Source of the DNA: Pelomonas caseinilytica
GTDB taxonomy: Bacteria; Pseudomonadota; Gammaproteobacteria; Burkholderiales; Burkholderiaceae_C
DNA: 64,000 nucleotides
Assembly (NCBI RefSeq): GCF_021353235.1
Contig: NZ_JAJTWT010000016.1
Span: 27,247-91,246 of the forward strand
Reading direction: 5' to 3'
The notes beneath the pieces are model-generated. The model was not told where the DNA came from, ran no database searches, and saw only the letters and a list, made by a program, of their open reading frames with translations. The translations under genes and the position numbers were made by a program. Positions 18,744 to 26,604 of this stretch are shown piece by piece. Within the stretch, counting starts at the first letter, position 1. Every line of letters begins with the position of its first letter.

Positions 18744-19550
18744 ATGAGCACGCCTCCCCGTCAGTACGAAGACTTCATGCGCCATGTGTTCGAGCATGGC
18801 GTGCAGAAAAGCGACCGCACAGGCACCGGCACGCGCAGCGTGTTCGGCCACCAGATGCGCTTCGACCTCGCCGCCGGCTTCCCGCTGGTGACCACCAAGA
18901 AGGTCCACCTCAAGTCCATCATCCTGGAGCTGCTGTGGTTCCTGCGCGGCGACGGCAACGTCAGGTGGCTGCAGGAGCGCGGCGTGACGATCTGGGACGA
19001 GTGGGCACGGCCCGACGGCGACCTCGGCCCCGTCTACGGCGTGCAGTGGCGCAGCTGGCCCACGCCCGACGGGGGCCACATCGACCAGATCGCCGAGGTG
19101 GTCAAGCAGCTCAAGACCAACCCCGACAGCCGCCGCATCATCGTCAGCGCCTGGAACGTGGCCGACCTGCCCAGGATGGCCTTGATGCCCTGCCACGCCT
19201 TCTTCCAGTTCTACGTGGCGGACGGCAAGCTTAGCTGCCAGCTCTATCAGCGCAGTGCCGACATCTTCCTCGGCGTGCCCTTCAACATCGCCTCCTACGC
19301 CCTGTTGACGATGATGCTGGCCCAGCAGTGCGACCTGCAGCTCGGCGACTTCATCTGGACGGGCGGCGACTGCCACATCTACGACAACCACGTCGAACAG
19401 GTACAGACCCAGCTCGCCCGCGAGCCGCGGCCCTACCCGACGATGACGATCAAGCGCCGCCCCGCCAGCCTCTTCGACTACGAGTTCGAGGACTTCGAGC
19501 TGAGCGGCTACGACCCCCACCCCGCCATCAAGGCGCCGGTCGCCGTATGA
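18744..19550 (+). CDS. thyA: Thymidylate synthase
   Basis: Makes dTMP from dUMP with methylenetetrahydrofolate, releasing dihydrofolate. 268 residues. Seen: [13 protein letters not shown] near the N-terminus, the catalytic Cys in [35 protein letters not shown], and HIYDNHVEQ near residue 210. The usual start [12 protein letters not shown] is at 18744, with an alternative Met three codons earlier. folA lies 73 bp downstream, so the gene that regenerates tetrahydrofolate is paired with the one that consumes it. Confidence 0.97.
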   Translation: MSTPPRQYEDFMRHVFEHGVQKSDRTGTGTRSVFGHQMRFDLAAGFPLVTTKKVHLKSIILELLWFLRGDGNVRWLQERGVTIWDEWARPDGDLGPVYGVQWRSWPTPDGGHIDQIAEVVKQLKTNPDSRRIIVSAWNVADLPRMALMPCHAFFQFYVADGKLSCQLYQRSADIFLGVPFNIASYALLTMMLAQQCDLQLGDFIWTGGDCHIYDNHVEQVQTQLAREPRPYPTMTIKRRPASLFDYEFEDFELSGYDPHPAIKAPVAV

Positions 19551-19623
19551 GCGCAGCGCAGGGCCGCCTCAAGCAAGCTCGCTCCCGCTTGGCGGGACGG
19601 GCCGCAGGACCCAGGGTGCACCC

Positions 19624-20118
19624 ATGAGCCAAATCACGCTGGTCGCCGCCGTCGCCCGCGACGGCGCCATCGGACGCGACAACGCCCTGCTCTGGCGCAT
19701 CCCCGAGGACATGGCCCGCTTCAAGGCGCTGACGGCCGGCAAGCCCGTCGTCATGGGGCGGCGCACCTGGGATTCAATACCGGCCAGGTTCCGCCCGCTG
19801 CCCGGCCGGCGCAATCTCGTCATCAGCCGCAGCCTGCGGGAACTTCCAGGGGCCGAAGTGTTCCCAAGCCTGGACGACGCCCTGGCCGCCTGCGCGGCGG
19901 AGCCCGAGGTCTGCGTCATCGGCGGCAGCGAGATCTATGCCCTGGCCCTGCCCCGCGCCGACCGGCTGGCGCTGACGGAAGTGGATGTCGTCTGCCCCGA
20001 TGCGGACCGCCATTTCCCTGCCTGGCCTCGCGACCGCTTCACCGAGGCCGCGCGCAGCGCCCATGCCAGCGCGGACGGCCAGCGCTTCGAATTTGTTGAT
20101 TACCTTCGCAAGGAGTGA
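19624..20118 (+). CDS. folA: Dihydrofolate reductase
   Basis: Reduces dihydrofolate to tetrahydrofolate with NADPH. 164 residues, normal length. N-terminal ITLVAAVARDGAIGRDNALLWRIPEDMARFK contains the substrate-binding acidic residue (PEDM), then VVMGRRTWDSIP, a nucleotide-binding segment, and VIGGSEIYALAL. Directly follows thyA in the same direction. The DUF4337 gene starts six bases after its stop, with its ribosome site (AAGGAG) formed by the 3' end of folA. Confidence 0.97.
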   Translation: MSQITLVAAVARDGAIGRDNALLWRIPEDMARFKALTAGKPVVMGRRTWDSIPARFRPLPGRRNLVISRSLRELPGAEVFPSLDDALAACAAEPEVCVIGGSEIYALALPRADRLALTEVDVVCPDADRHFPAWPRDRFTEAARSAHASADGQRFEFVDYLRKE

Positions 20119-20123
20119 CTTTC

Positions 20124-20702
20124 ATGTCCGGACACGGTTTCCACGTCCACGGCCCGCACGACCACGAGCTGGAGCATGCGGCCCAGCATGAGCCCAAGGG
20201 CTTCGCCGGCCAGCTGGCCGTCATCACCGCCGTGCTGGCCACCGTTGGCGCCTTCTTCTCCTACATGGGCGGTGCGACCCAGGCCAATGCCGGCATCCTG
20301 AAGAACGACGCGGCCATCAAGAAGACCGAGGCCAGCAACCAGTGGAACTACTACCAGGCCAAGAGCAGCAAGCAGAGCCTGGCCGAGCTGGCCGTCGAGC
20401 TCGCCCCGGCAGAGGAACAGAAGGCCCGCTACCGCGACAAGGTGGCCCGCTACGAGAAGGAGAAGGCCGACATCAAGGCCCAGGCCGAAAAGCTGGAGGA
20501 AGAGGCCAAGCACTTCGACGAGCAGAGCGAAGCCCAGCTGCACATGCATCACCGCTGGGCCCAGGCGACGACCGCCCTGCAGGTCTCCATCGCCCTGGCG
20601 GCCATCGCCCTGCTGACCAAGCGCCGCTGGATGGAGTGGGCCACGGTGGGCGTCGGCGGCGTGGGCGTGGTGCTCGGCGCCCTGGCCTGGATGCACATCT
20701 GA
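20124..20702 (+). CDS. DUF4337-type membrane protein of unknown function
   Basis: 192 residues. His-rich start (HGFHVHGPHDHELEHAAQHE), a TM helix at about residues 28-48 (LAVITAVLATVGAFFSYMGG), then a charged region. The SNQWNYYQAKSSKQSLAEL stretch is characteristic of the family; a long Lys/Glu coiled coil follows (about 95-145) and two closing TM helices (about 150-190). The AAGGAG ribosome site supports the ATG at 20124. It is co-directional with thyA-folA but nothing in it suggests a folate role. Confidence 0.8.
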   Translation: MSGHGFHVHGPHDHELEHAAQHEPKGFAGQLAVITAVLATVGAFFSYMGGATQANAGILKNDAAIKKTEASNQWNYYQAKSSKQSLAELAVELAPAEEQKARYRDKVARYEKEKADIKAQAEKLEEEAKHFDEQSEAQLHMHHRWAQATTALQVSIALAAIALLTKRRWMEWATVGVGGVGVVLGALAWMHI

Positions 20703-20730
20703 CGGCGCTGCCGCGAGCGTTCGGCCGGGC

Positions 20731-23319
20731 TCAGCCGGCGGGGGCGGTCGCGGCCTCGCGCGCCGCCTCCATCAGCAACACCTCGAACTCCGCCGCGGGC
20801 ATGGGCTTGTAGAACAGATAGCCCTGGCCGAACTGGCAGCCCTCGTTTTCGAGGAAGGCGAACTGGGCCGGCGTCTCGATGCCCTCGGCCGTCACCAGGA
20901 AGCCCAGGCTGCGGCTCATGGAGATGATGGCGCGCACGATGGCCGCGTCGTTGGCTTCGTCGGGCAGGTCGCGGACGAAGGCGCGGTCGATCTTGAGGTG
21001 GTTCACCGGCAGGGTCTTGAGATAGGCCAGCGAGGAATAGCCGGTGCCGAAGTCGTCGATGGCGATGGACAGGCCCAGGGCCCGGATGCCGTTGAGCGTC
21101 GTGCGGGCCCGCTCTGCATCAGCCATGAAGACGCTCTCGGTCACCTCGATCTCCAGTGCCGACGGCGGCACCCTCGTATCGGCCAGGATGCCCTGCAGCT
21201 CGCTGGCGAGGTCGCCGCGCTCGATCTGCGGCGTGGCGACGTTGATGCTGAGCTTGCCGAAGGGAAGGCCCGCCGCATGCCAGCGGTCGGCGTGGGCGAC
21301 GGTCTGGCGGATCACCGTGTCGCCCAGCTTGTGGATGAGGGAGGACCGCTCCGCCAACGGGATGAACTCAACGGGCGAGATGAGGCCGCGCTCGGGGTCG
21401 CGCCAGCGCACCAGGCCCTCGGCGCCGATGATGCGGCGGGTACGCATGTCGACGCGCGGCTGGAACCAGACCTCGAAGTGCCCCATGTCCAGGCCCTGGC
21501 GCATGCGCTGCTCCAGCAGCAGGCGGTCGCGCACGGCCCGCGTCATCTCCCAGCGGTAGAAGCGGTAGGTGCTGCGTCCGCCTTCCTTGGCGGCGTACAT
21601 GGCGGCATCGGCATTGCGGGTGAGCAGCACCTCGTCGGCCCCGTCCTCAGGGCAGCAGGCGATGCCGATGCTGACCGAGACGTGGACGAGGATGTCGTCC
21701 ACGTTGAAGGGCACCTGCAGGTCGCTGATGATGCGGGAGGCGGCTTCGACGACGGTGTCGCGGCTGTCCAGGCCGGTCAGGATGACGGCGAACTCGTCGC
21801 CGCCCAGGCGGGCGACGGTGTCGCGGGCGCGCACGCAGCCGAGCAGGCGGCTGGCAATGTCGCGAAGCAGGCGGTCGCCGACGTGGTGGCCGAAGCTGTC
21901 GTTGACGCTCTTGAAGCCGTCGATGTCGAGCAGCAGCAGCGCGCAGAAGGAGTCGCGCGTGGCGGCGCCGATGTCCTGCACGAGGCGCCTGCGGAACAGC
22001 AGCCGGTTGGGGAGGGCCGTGAGGATGTCGAAATGCGCGAGCCGGTCGAGTTCCTGCTCGGTCTGCTTGATGGCCGAGATGTCCGAACAGACGGCGACGT
22101 AGCGCTCGGCGGCGCCGTTGCCGGACGCGACGGCGTTGATGGTCACCCAGGTGGGGTAGCGCTCGCCGCTCTTGCGCAGGTTGACGATCTCGCCCCGCCA
22201 CCTGCCGGCGCCGCTCAGCGAGGCGACGATGCCCTGGGCATTGCCGCCGTCGCCCTGATGCGGATCGAGAAAGGGAAGGACCGCGCCGACGACCTCGGAC
22301 TCGGCGTAGCCCGAGATGTCGGTGAAGGCCGCGTTCACGGACATGACGCGGAATGCCGAGTCCATGATGACGATGGCTTCGCTGCTGCTCGAAAAGGCCG
22401 CACCGGCGATCTTGAGCCCCTCTTCCGCCGTCTTGCGCACCTGCACCTCCTCGTGCAGGGCGGCGTTCTGGCGATCGCTGCGGCGCAGCGAAGCGCCGAG
22501 CAGGGCCAGCATGCCCGCCATGAGGGCCCCGCCGAAGAGGCCGAAGTACAGGAAGGGCGAGGCCCCGAGAGAGGTGCGCGGCCAGCCGTTGGCCGGGATG
22601 GCGCCGAGCTGCCAGCTGCCGCCGGGAACCTGCACGTCGGACAGCACAGGCTCGCGCTCGAACACGCTGGCATCGCCACCGATCAGCTCGCCGGTGGGCT
22701 TGCGCAGCCCCACCTGCAGCACCGCTCCCGCGCCCACCCCCGAAGCCTGGGTGATGGAGTCGATGTGGGTGATGACGCCGAGGATGCCCCAGTAGGTGGC
22801 GTCGTCGTGGATGTAGACGGGGATGCGGAAGATGAGCGCCCGCCCGCCTTCCACGAGCTGGATGGGGCCGGCAAGGACAGGGATGCGTTGCAGCCTGGCC
22901 TTGATCACGTCATCGACCTCGTCGTAATGGTCGGCATAGCGCAGGCCGATGGCGGCCTCGTTGCCGGCCAGCGGATACACCGAGGAAATGACGTCCTGGG
23001 GCGCAAGGGTGATCGAGCGGATGTGGTGGTTCACGAGGATGGTCTTGCGGGCCAGGGTCTCGAAGACGGCCGGCTCGAACTTGCCGTCCTGCGTTTCCAG
23101 CCAGTTCGACAGCCCGACGGTCAGGCTGGACGTGGCCTCGACGATGCCCTCCAGGCGGGTGCGAACGACGGACAGCTCGGTGGCCACCTTGGCCCGTTGC
23201 TCGGCGTCCTGGCGCTTTTGCTGCAGGTCGGCGACGAGGAGGCCGGCCAGCAGGCACAGCAGGCCCGCGGGCAAGGCCATCGCGAAGGCGATGCGGTGCA
23301 GCTTCAGGGTCGGGGTCAT
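20731..23319 (-). CDS. CHASE-PAS-GGDEF-EAL cyclic-di-GMP protein
   Basis: 862 residues. TM helix at about 8-28, then an extracellular CHASE-like domain (LAPQDVISSVYPLAGNEAAIGLR), a second TM near 265-285, and PAS (about 310-420). The GGDEF domain has LARLGGDEFAVIL and an upstream RARD inhibitory site, so cyclase activity is plausible. In the EAL domain the name motif reads EGL, but the catalytic set NVATPQ, EVTES, IDDFGTGYSS, KIDRAF, EGIET and the closing Gln are present, so phosphodiesterase activity is possible. Start 23319 is chosen for the GGAG six bases upstream. Last gene of the leftward sensory arm, 25 bp after the LytS-like gene. Confidence 0.92.
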   Translation of the reverse strand: MTPTLKLHRIAFAMALPAGLLCLLAGLLVADLQQKRQDAEQRAKVATELSVVRTRLEGIVEATSSLTVGLSNWLETQDGKFEPAVFETLARKTILVNHHIRSITLAPQDVISSVYPLAGNEAAIGLRYADHYDEVDDVIKARLQRIPVLAGPIQLVEGGRALIFRIPVYIHDDATYWGILGVITHIDSITQASGVGAGAVLQVGLRKPTGELIGGDASVFEREPVLSDVQVPGGSWQLGAIPANGWPRTSLGASPFLYFGLFGGALMAGMLALLGASLRRSDRQNAALHEEVQVRKTAEEGLKIAGAAFSSSSEAIVIMDSAFRVMSVNAAFTDISGYAESEVVGAVLPFLDPHQGDGGNAQGIVASLSGAGRWRGEIVNLRKSGERYPTWVTINAVASGNGAAERYVAVCSDISAIKQTEQELDRLAHFDILTALPNRLLFRRRLVQDIGAATRDSFCALLLLDIDGFKSVNDSFGHHVGDRLLRDIASRLLGCVRARDTVARLGGDEFAVILTGLDSRDTVVEAASRIISDLQVPFNVDDILVHVSVSIGIACCPEDGADEVLLTRNADAAMYAAKEGGRSTYRFYRWEMTRAVRDRLLLEQRMRQGLDMGHFEVWFQPRVDMRTRRIIGAEGLVRWRDPERGLISPVEFIPLAERSSLIHKLGDTVIRQTVAHADRWHAAGLPFGKLSINVATPQIERGDLASELQGILADTRVPPSALEIEVTESVFMADAERARTTLNGIRALGLSIAIDDFGTGYSSLAYLKTLPVNHLKIDRAFVRDLPDEANDAAIVRAIISMSRSLGFLVTAEGIETPAQFAFLENEGCQFGQGYLFYKPMPAAEFEVLLMEAAREAATAPAG

Positions 23320-23344
23320 GGATGCTCCAAAGGGGCGCCGGCGG

Positions 23345-24007
23345 TCAGCCATCGGTGCGGACTTCGAGCCGCGTGCCCAGTTGCAGGGCGGACCGGCTCC
23401 AGCCGCGCGGCGACGCCGCCAGCGTGGCCTGTACGCCTTCAGGCACGCCGGCCACCGTGACCTGGGCGACGGCGAAGCGGCCGGCCCCGGCCCGGTCGTC
23501 GGGCGTGATGCGGATGGAGACGTCGGCCGACGGGCTGCCTTCGAGTTCGCGCAGCACGCGGGTCAGCGCCTCGCAGAGACGGTAGAGGGCCTGCGGCGCG
23601 AGGTCGGGCACCTGGGCGTCCAGGTGCAGGGCGTCGCTGCGCCGGCCGTGCAGCCACCGGCTCAGGCGCCAGTAGCTCGACACCTGGTTCACGAGGGCGT
23701 TCTGCCCGGGCCGCCGCTGCAGTTCGTGAGAGGCCCGGAGGTAGTCGGCCATCTCGGCGACGCCGTCCTGGACGTGCTCGTTGGCGTTCAGCGCCATGAC
23801 GACACGATTGAGGACGTTCATGACGAGGTGCAGTTCCAGCAGCAGCCCGCTGCCCGCAACGTCGGCTGGCGCCGCCTCGGCCGCCGTGGCCGCGGGGTCG
23901 GCCGTTGCGGGGCCGCCGGCGCGGCGCCGGCCCAGCAGGGAGGCGCAGGCAAAGCCGCCGGCAAAGCTCACCAAGCCGACAGTCAAGGCCATGAGGCTGG
24001 GGTCCAT
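23345..24007 (-). CDS. Degenerate LytS-type (His_kinase family) membrane protein
   Basis: 220 residues with one N-terminal TM helix (LMALTVGLVSFAGGFACASLL). Residues 50-90 align with the LytS phosphoacceptor helix: ELHLVMNVLN matches the family pattern PHFLFNxLN, keeping the His and the two Asn, and the helix ends in a YLRAS stretch. The rest has the shape of a histidine-kinase ATPase, but the N-box Asn expected in an EN pair is replaced (LCEALTRVL) and no glycine-rich G boxes are seen, so ATP binding is doubtful. It may be a dimerisation or phosphotransfer partner. A LytTR regulator, the usual LytS partner, is in the opposite arm at 35142. Confidence 0.6.
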   Translation of the reverse strand: MDPSLMALTVGLVSFAGGFACASLLGRRRAGGPATADPAATAAEAAPADVAGSGLLLELHLVMNVLNRVVMALNANEHVQDGVAEMADYLRASHELQRRPGQNALVNQVSSYWRLSRWLHGRRSDALHLDAQVPDLAPQALYRLCEALTRVLRELEGSPSADVSIRITPDDRAGAGRFAVAQVTVAGVPEGVQATLAASPRGWSRSALQLGTRLEVRTDG

Positions 24008-24054
24008 TCGAATCCTCCCGGAAGTCGTTCAGTCGTGAGGGCGTCCCGCCTCGT

Positions 24055-26604
24055 TCAGCCGCCCGCGGCCACGAAGGCCGGGGGTGCCGGGGGCAGGGGT
24101 TGGGGGCTGCGCAGCAAGGCCAGGCGTTCGCGCAGCCGACGCACGGAGATGGGTTTGTAGGCCAGGGCCACGCCGAGTTCCTCGGCGATGGCGCCCACCT
24201 CCTCGCGCACATCCCCAGTCAGCAGCAGGACGGGAACGTCCCGCCATTCGGGGCGCCTCCTGAGCTGGCGCAGTGCCTCGGTGACCGGCCCTTTCTCGCC
24301 CAGGTTGAGGTCGGTCACGAGCACGCCGGGCACCCCGTGGCTGAAGCGCGAGGCCGGCGCCACCAGTTCCTCGATGGACGCGAAGCCTTGGGCGTCCATG
24401 CCGGCATCCAGCAGCGCGTTCATGAGAGTGATGCGGCCGAAGGCGTCGTCCTCGACGATGGCGACGGTCCGGTCGACGGTCAGGGCGTCGTCGCGCATCT
24501 CGGCCGCCGAGGGCACGAAGGCGCGCGGCAGGCTGAGGCGGTACAGCACCCCGAGCGATGGCGAGCGCTGCACGCTCAATTCGTGGCCCAGCATCTGGCA
24601 GGCCTGGCTCGCCGTGGCCAGCCCGAGGCCGAGTTCATCGGGGTCCGCGTCGGCCGCCGCCTCGGGCGGAGTCTCCTCGCTGGCGACGATCTCGATGCAG
24701 GTGTTCTGCTCCGAGGGCATGACGTGGACCTGGACGCTGCCGCGAGAGGCGTGCTTGACGACGTGCCCGACGAGGTTGACGACGATGCGCCGCAGCAGGT
24801 GGCGGTCGCTGAACACGCCGAACTGCGAAGGATGGACCGCCCAGGCCAGCCCCTTCTGTTCGGCCAGCGGACGGAACTGGCGATCGACTTCGTCGAGCAG
24901 GTCGCCAAGCTCGAAGCGCTCGGCATGCGGCACATAGGTGCCTTCCTGCAGGCGGGTCATGTCCATCAGGGCATCGAGCATGTCGGTCAGCGTGCGGCTG
25001 CTCTGGCGGACGGCCTCCATGTAGCGCTGGCGGGCCTGCGGCTCGCTCAGCGGCCCGGCCCCGGGCTCGGCCAGGTGGCTGAGGGCGTGAGCGGGCTGGC
25101 GCAGTTCCCGGCAGGCGGCCGCGAGCTGGCGGCTGCGCGCGTCGCTCAATTGCCTGAGCTGGGCATTGGCGGCGCCCAGGCTGTCCGCCAGGGATGCGAT
25201 GAGGCGATGGCGCCGCCGCTGGCCGACATAGAGCGCCGCGATGGTCAGCAGCGCGACGCCCAGCAGCGCGGCCCCGACTGCCAGGGCGGTCCGGCGGGGC
25301 GCCTCCGCGGTGGCCCGCGCTTCGTGCTCGGCGGCGTCGACGCGGGCCTGGGTCAGCCGCTCCTGGGCTGCCGAGGCGGTGGCCAGGCGGATGGAGGCGG
25401 CATGGGCCAGATCCTCGAGCGCCTTGCCGGGCTCGTTCAGTACCTGCCAGGCACGCGCCGACGCCTCGTAGTAGGCGGCCAGGCCCGCCTTGTTGCCCCC
25501 CTCGAGGGACTGCGCCAGGGCGCGGCCTTCCACCAGCACCGAGCGGGCCCCGCTGTCTCCGAGGCGAGCGAGGGCCAGGGCGCGGCCGGACAGGGCATCG
25601 AGCTTGTAGGCGTTGTTCAGCGCCTCGAAGGTGACGGCGTTGAAGTCCGCCAGTGCCGCCCCGTACTCCCCGGCGGCCAGGTAGGCCTGGCCTCGGGCCA
25701 CGTAGGCGCGGGCCAGCGGGGTGGCCAGGCCGGCGCGCTGGGCGGCGTTGAGCGCCCGCTGGGCCAGTTCCAACGCCTCGACCTGCCGGTCCAGCCGGCC
25801 CAGCAACTGGCTCAGGCGGATGGCAGGCGTCAGCAGGCCGGGGTATTTCTCGGGCGGCAGGGTGCGGACGACCTCGTCCAGGTAGGCGGCCGCCAGGTTC
25901 GCCGCGGAGCGGGTCGGGTTGTCGAACAAGGCCAGCGCCATGTAGACGAGCAGTTCGGCCCGCTCGATCTGGCCGGTCAGCAGGGGCAAGGCGCGCTGGA
26001 ACTGGTAGAGCGCCTCACCTTCCTGCCCCGACTGGCTGGCGATGATGCCGCGCAGCTTGCGCACCAGGCCCTCGTGCAGCGGTCCGCCGATTTCGCCGGC
26101 CAGTTGCTGCAGCAGGTCCAGGCGGGCCGGCCGGGGTGCCCGCGAGAACTGCAGGACGCTGGTCGACTCGGTCATGAGGACGAGTTCGAAGGTGGCCAGC
26201 GGGTCGGCCGCCGCGCGGGCGTCGCCGATGGCGCGTTCGGCCTGGTCCAGCAGCGGCACGGCCGACTGCAGGTCGTAGGCCGCGGTGTGGTTGGCCAGCC
26301 AGGCGAGGTGGATCCATTCGGCATGGCGGTCCCCGCGCCGGCGAGCGGTCTCATAGGTCGATCGCAGCTGTGCCAGTTCGGACTTGAGGTCGCGGTAGGC
26401 CAGGTCGCGCCACTGCTGCCGCAGCGAGCGGATCTCCTCGAGCGCCTGCGCCTGGGCCGCCGAAGCGGGCGTGACCTGCGGCGGCGCCTCGGTGGCCGCC
26501 CGCAGGGGTTGGACGCAGGTGGCGAACACGGCCAAGGCGAGCAGCCCCGAGCGGGTGGCGCGGCCGAGGCGGCGCCCGGGCCATGAACACCGGTGGGCCG
26601 TCAT
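24055..26604 (-). CDS. TPR-type sensor histidine-kinase homologue with receiver; phosphoacceptor His replaced by Arg
   Basis: 849 residues: signal/TM segment (about 17-37), helical TPR-like repeats (about 60-400), TM near 430-450, coiled coil, dimerisation helix, ATPase-like domain and C-terminal receiver (about 730-840). The dimerisation motif reads CRELRQP where the paralogue next door has CHDLRQP; Arg499 (codon 25108-25110) replaces the phosphoacceptor His. The N-box also lost its second Asn (NLVGHVVKH against NLASNAVRY). The receiver is intact: acidic pair EDD, Asp in VTDLNLG, TGD and the Lys of YKPIS. It starts by an ATGA overlap with the frameshifted paralogue. It probably cannot autophosphorylate and may scaffold or receive phosphate from another kinase (inference). 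Confidence 0.85.
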   Translation of the reverse strand: MTAHRCSWPGRRLGRATRSGLLALAVFATCVQPLRAATEAPPQVTPASAAQAQALEEIRSLRQQWRDLAYRDLKSELAQLRSTYETARRRGDRHAEWIHLAWLANHTAAYDLQSAVPLLDQAERAIGDARAAADPLATFELVLMTESTSVLQFSRAPRPARLDLLQQLAGEIGGPLHEGLVRKLRGIIASQSGQEGEALYQFQRALPLLTGQIERAELLVYMALALFDNPTRSAANLAAAYLDEVVRTLPPEKYPGLLTPAIRLSQLLGRLDRQVEALELAQRALNAAQRAGLATPLARAYVARGQAYLAAGEYGAALADFNAVTFEALNNAYKLDALSGRALALARLGDSGARSVLVEGRALAQSLEGGNKAGLAAYYEASARAWQVLNEPGKALEDLAHAASIRLATASAAQERLTQARVDAAEHEARATAEAPRRTALAVGAALLGVALLTIAALYVGQRRRHRLIASLADSLGAANAQLRQLSDARSRQLAAACRELRQPAHALSHLAEPGAGPLSEPQARQRYMEAVRQSSRTLTDMLDALMDMTRLQEGTYVPHAERFELGDLLDEVDRQFRPLAEQKGLAWAVHPSQFGVFSDRHLLRRIVVNLVGHVVKHASRGSVQVHVMPSEQNTCIEIVASEETPPEAAADADPDELGLGLATASQACQMLGHELSVQRSPSLGVLYRLSLPRAFVPSAAEMRDDALTVDRTVAIVEDDAFGRITLMNALLDAGMDAQGFASIEELVAPASRFSHGVPGVLVTDLNLGEKGPVTEALRQLRRRPEWRDVPVLLLTGDVREEVGAIAEELGVALAYKPISVRRLRERLALLRSPQPLPPAPPAFVAAGG

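Noticed and set aside
24100..26586. 828-codon plus-strand frame opposite the TPR pseudo-kinase
   Set aside because: No motif and biased composition; the minus strand has clear kinase and receiver motifs.
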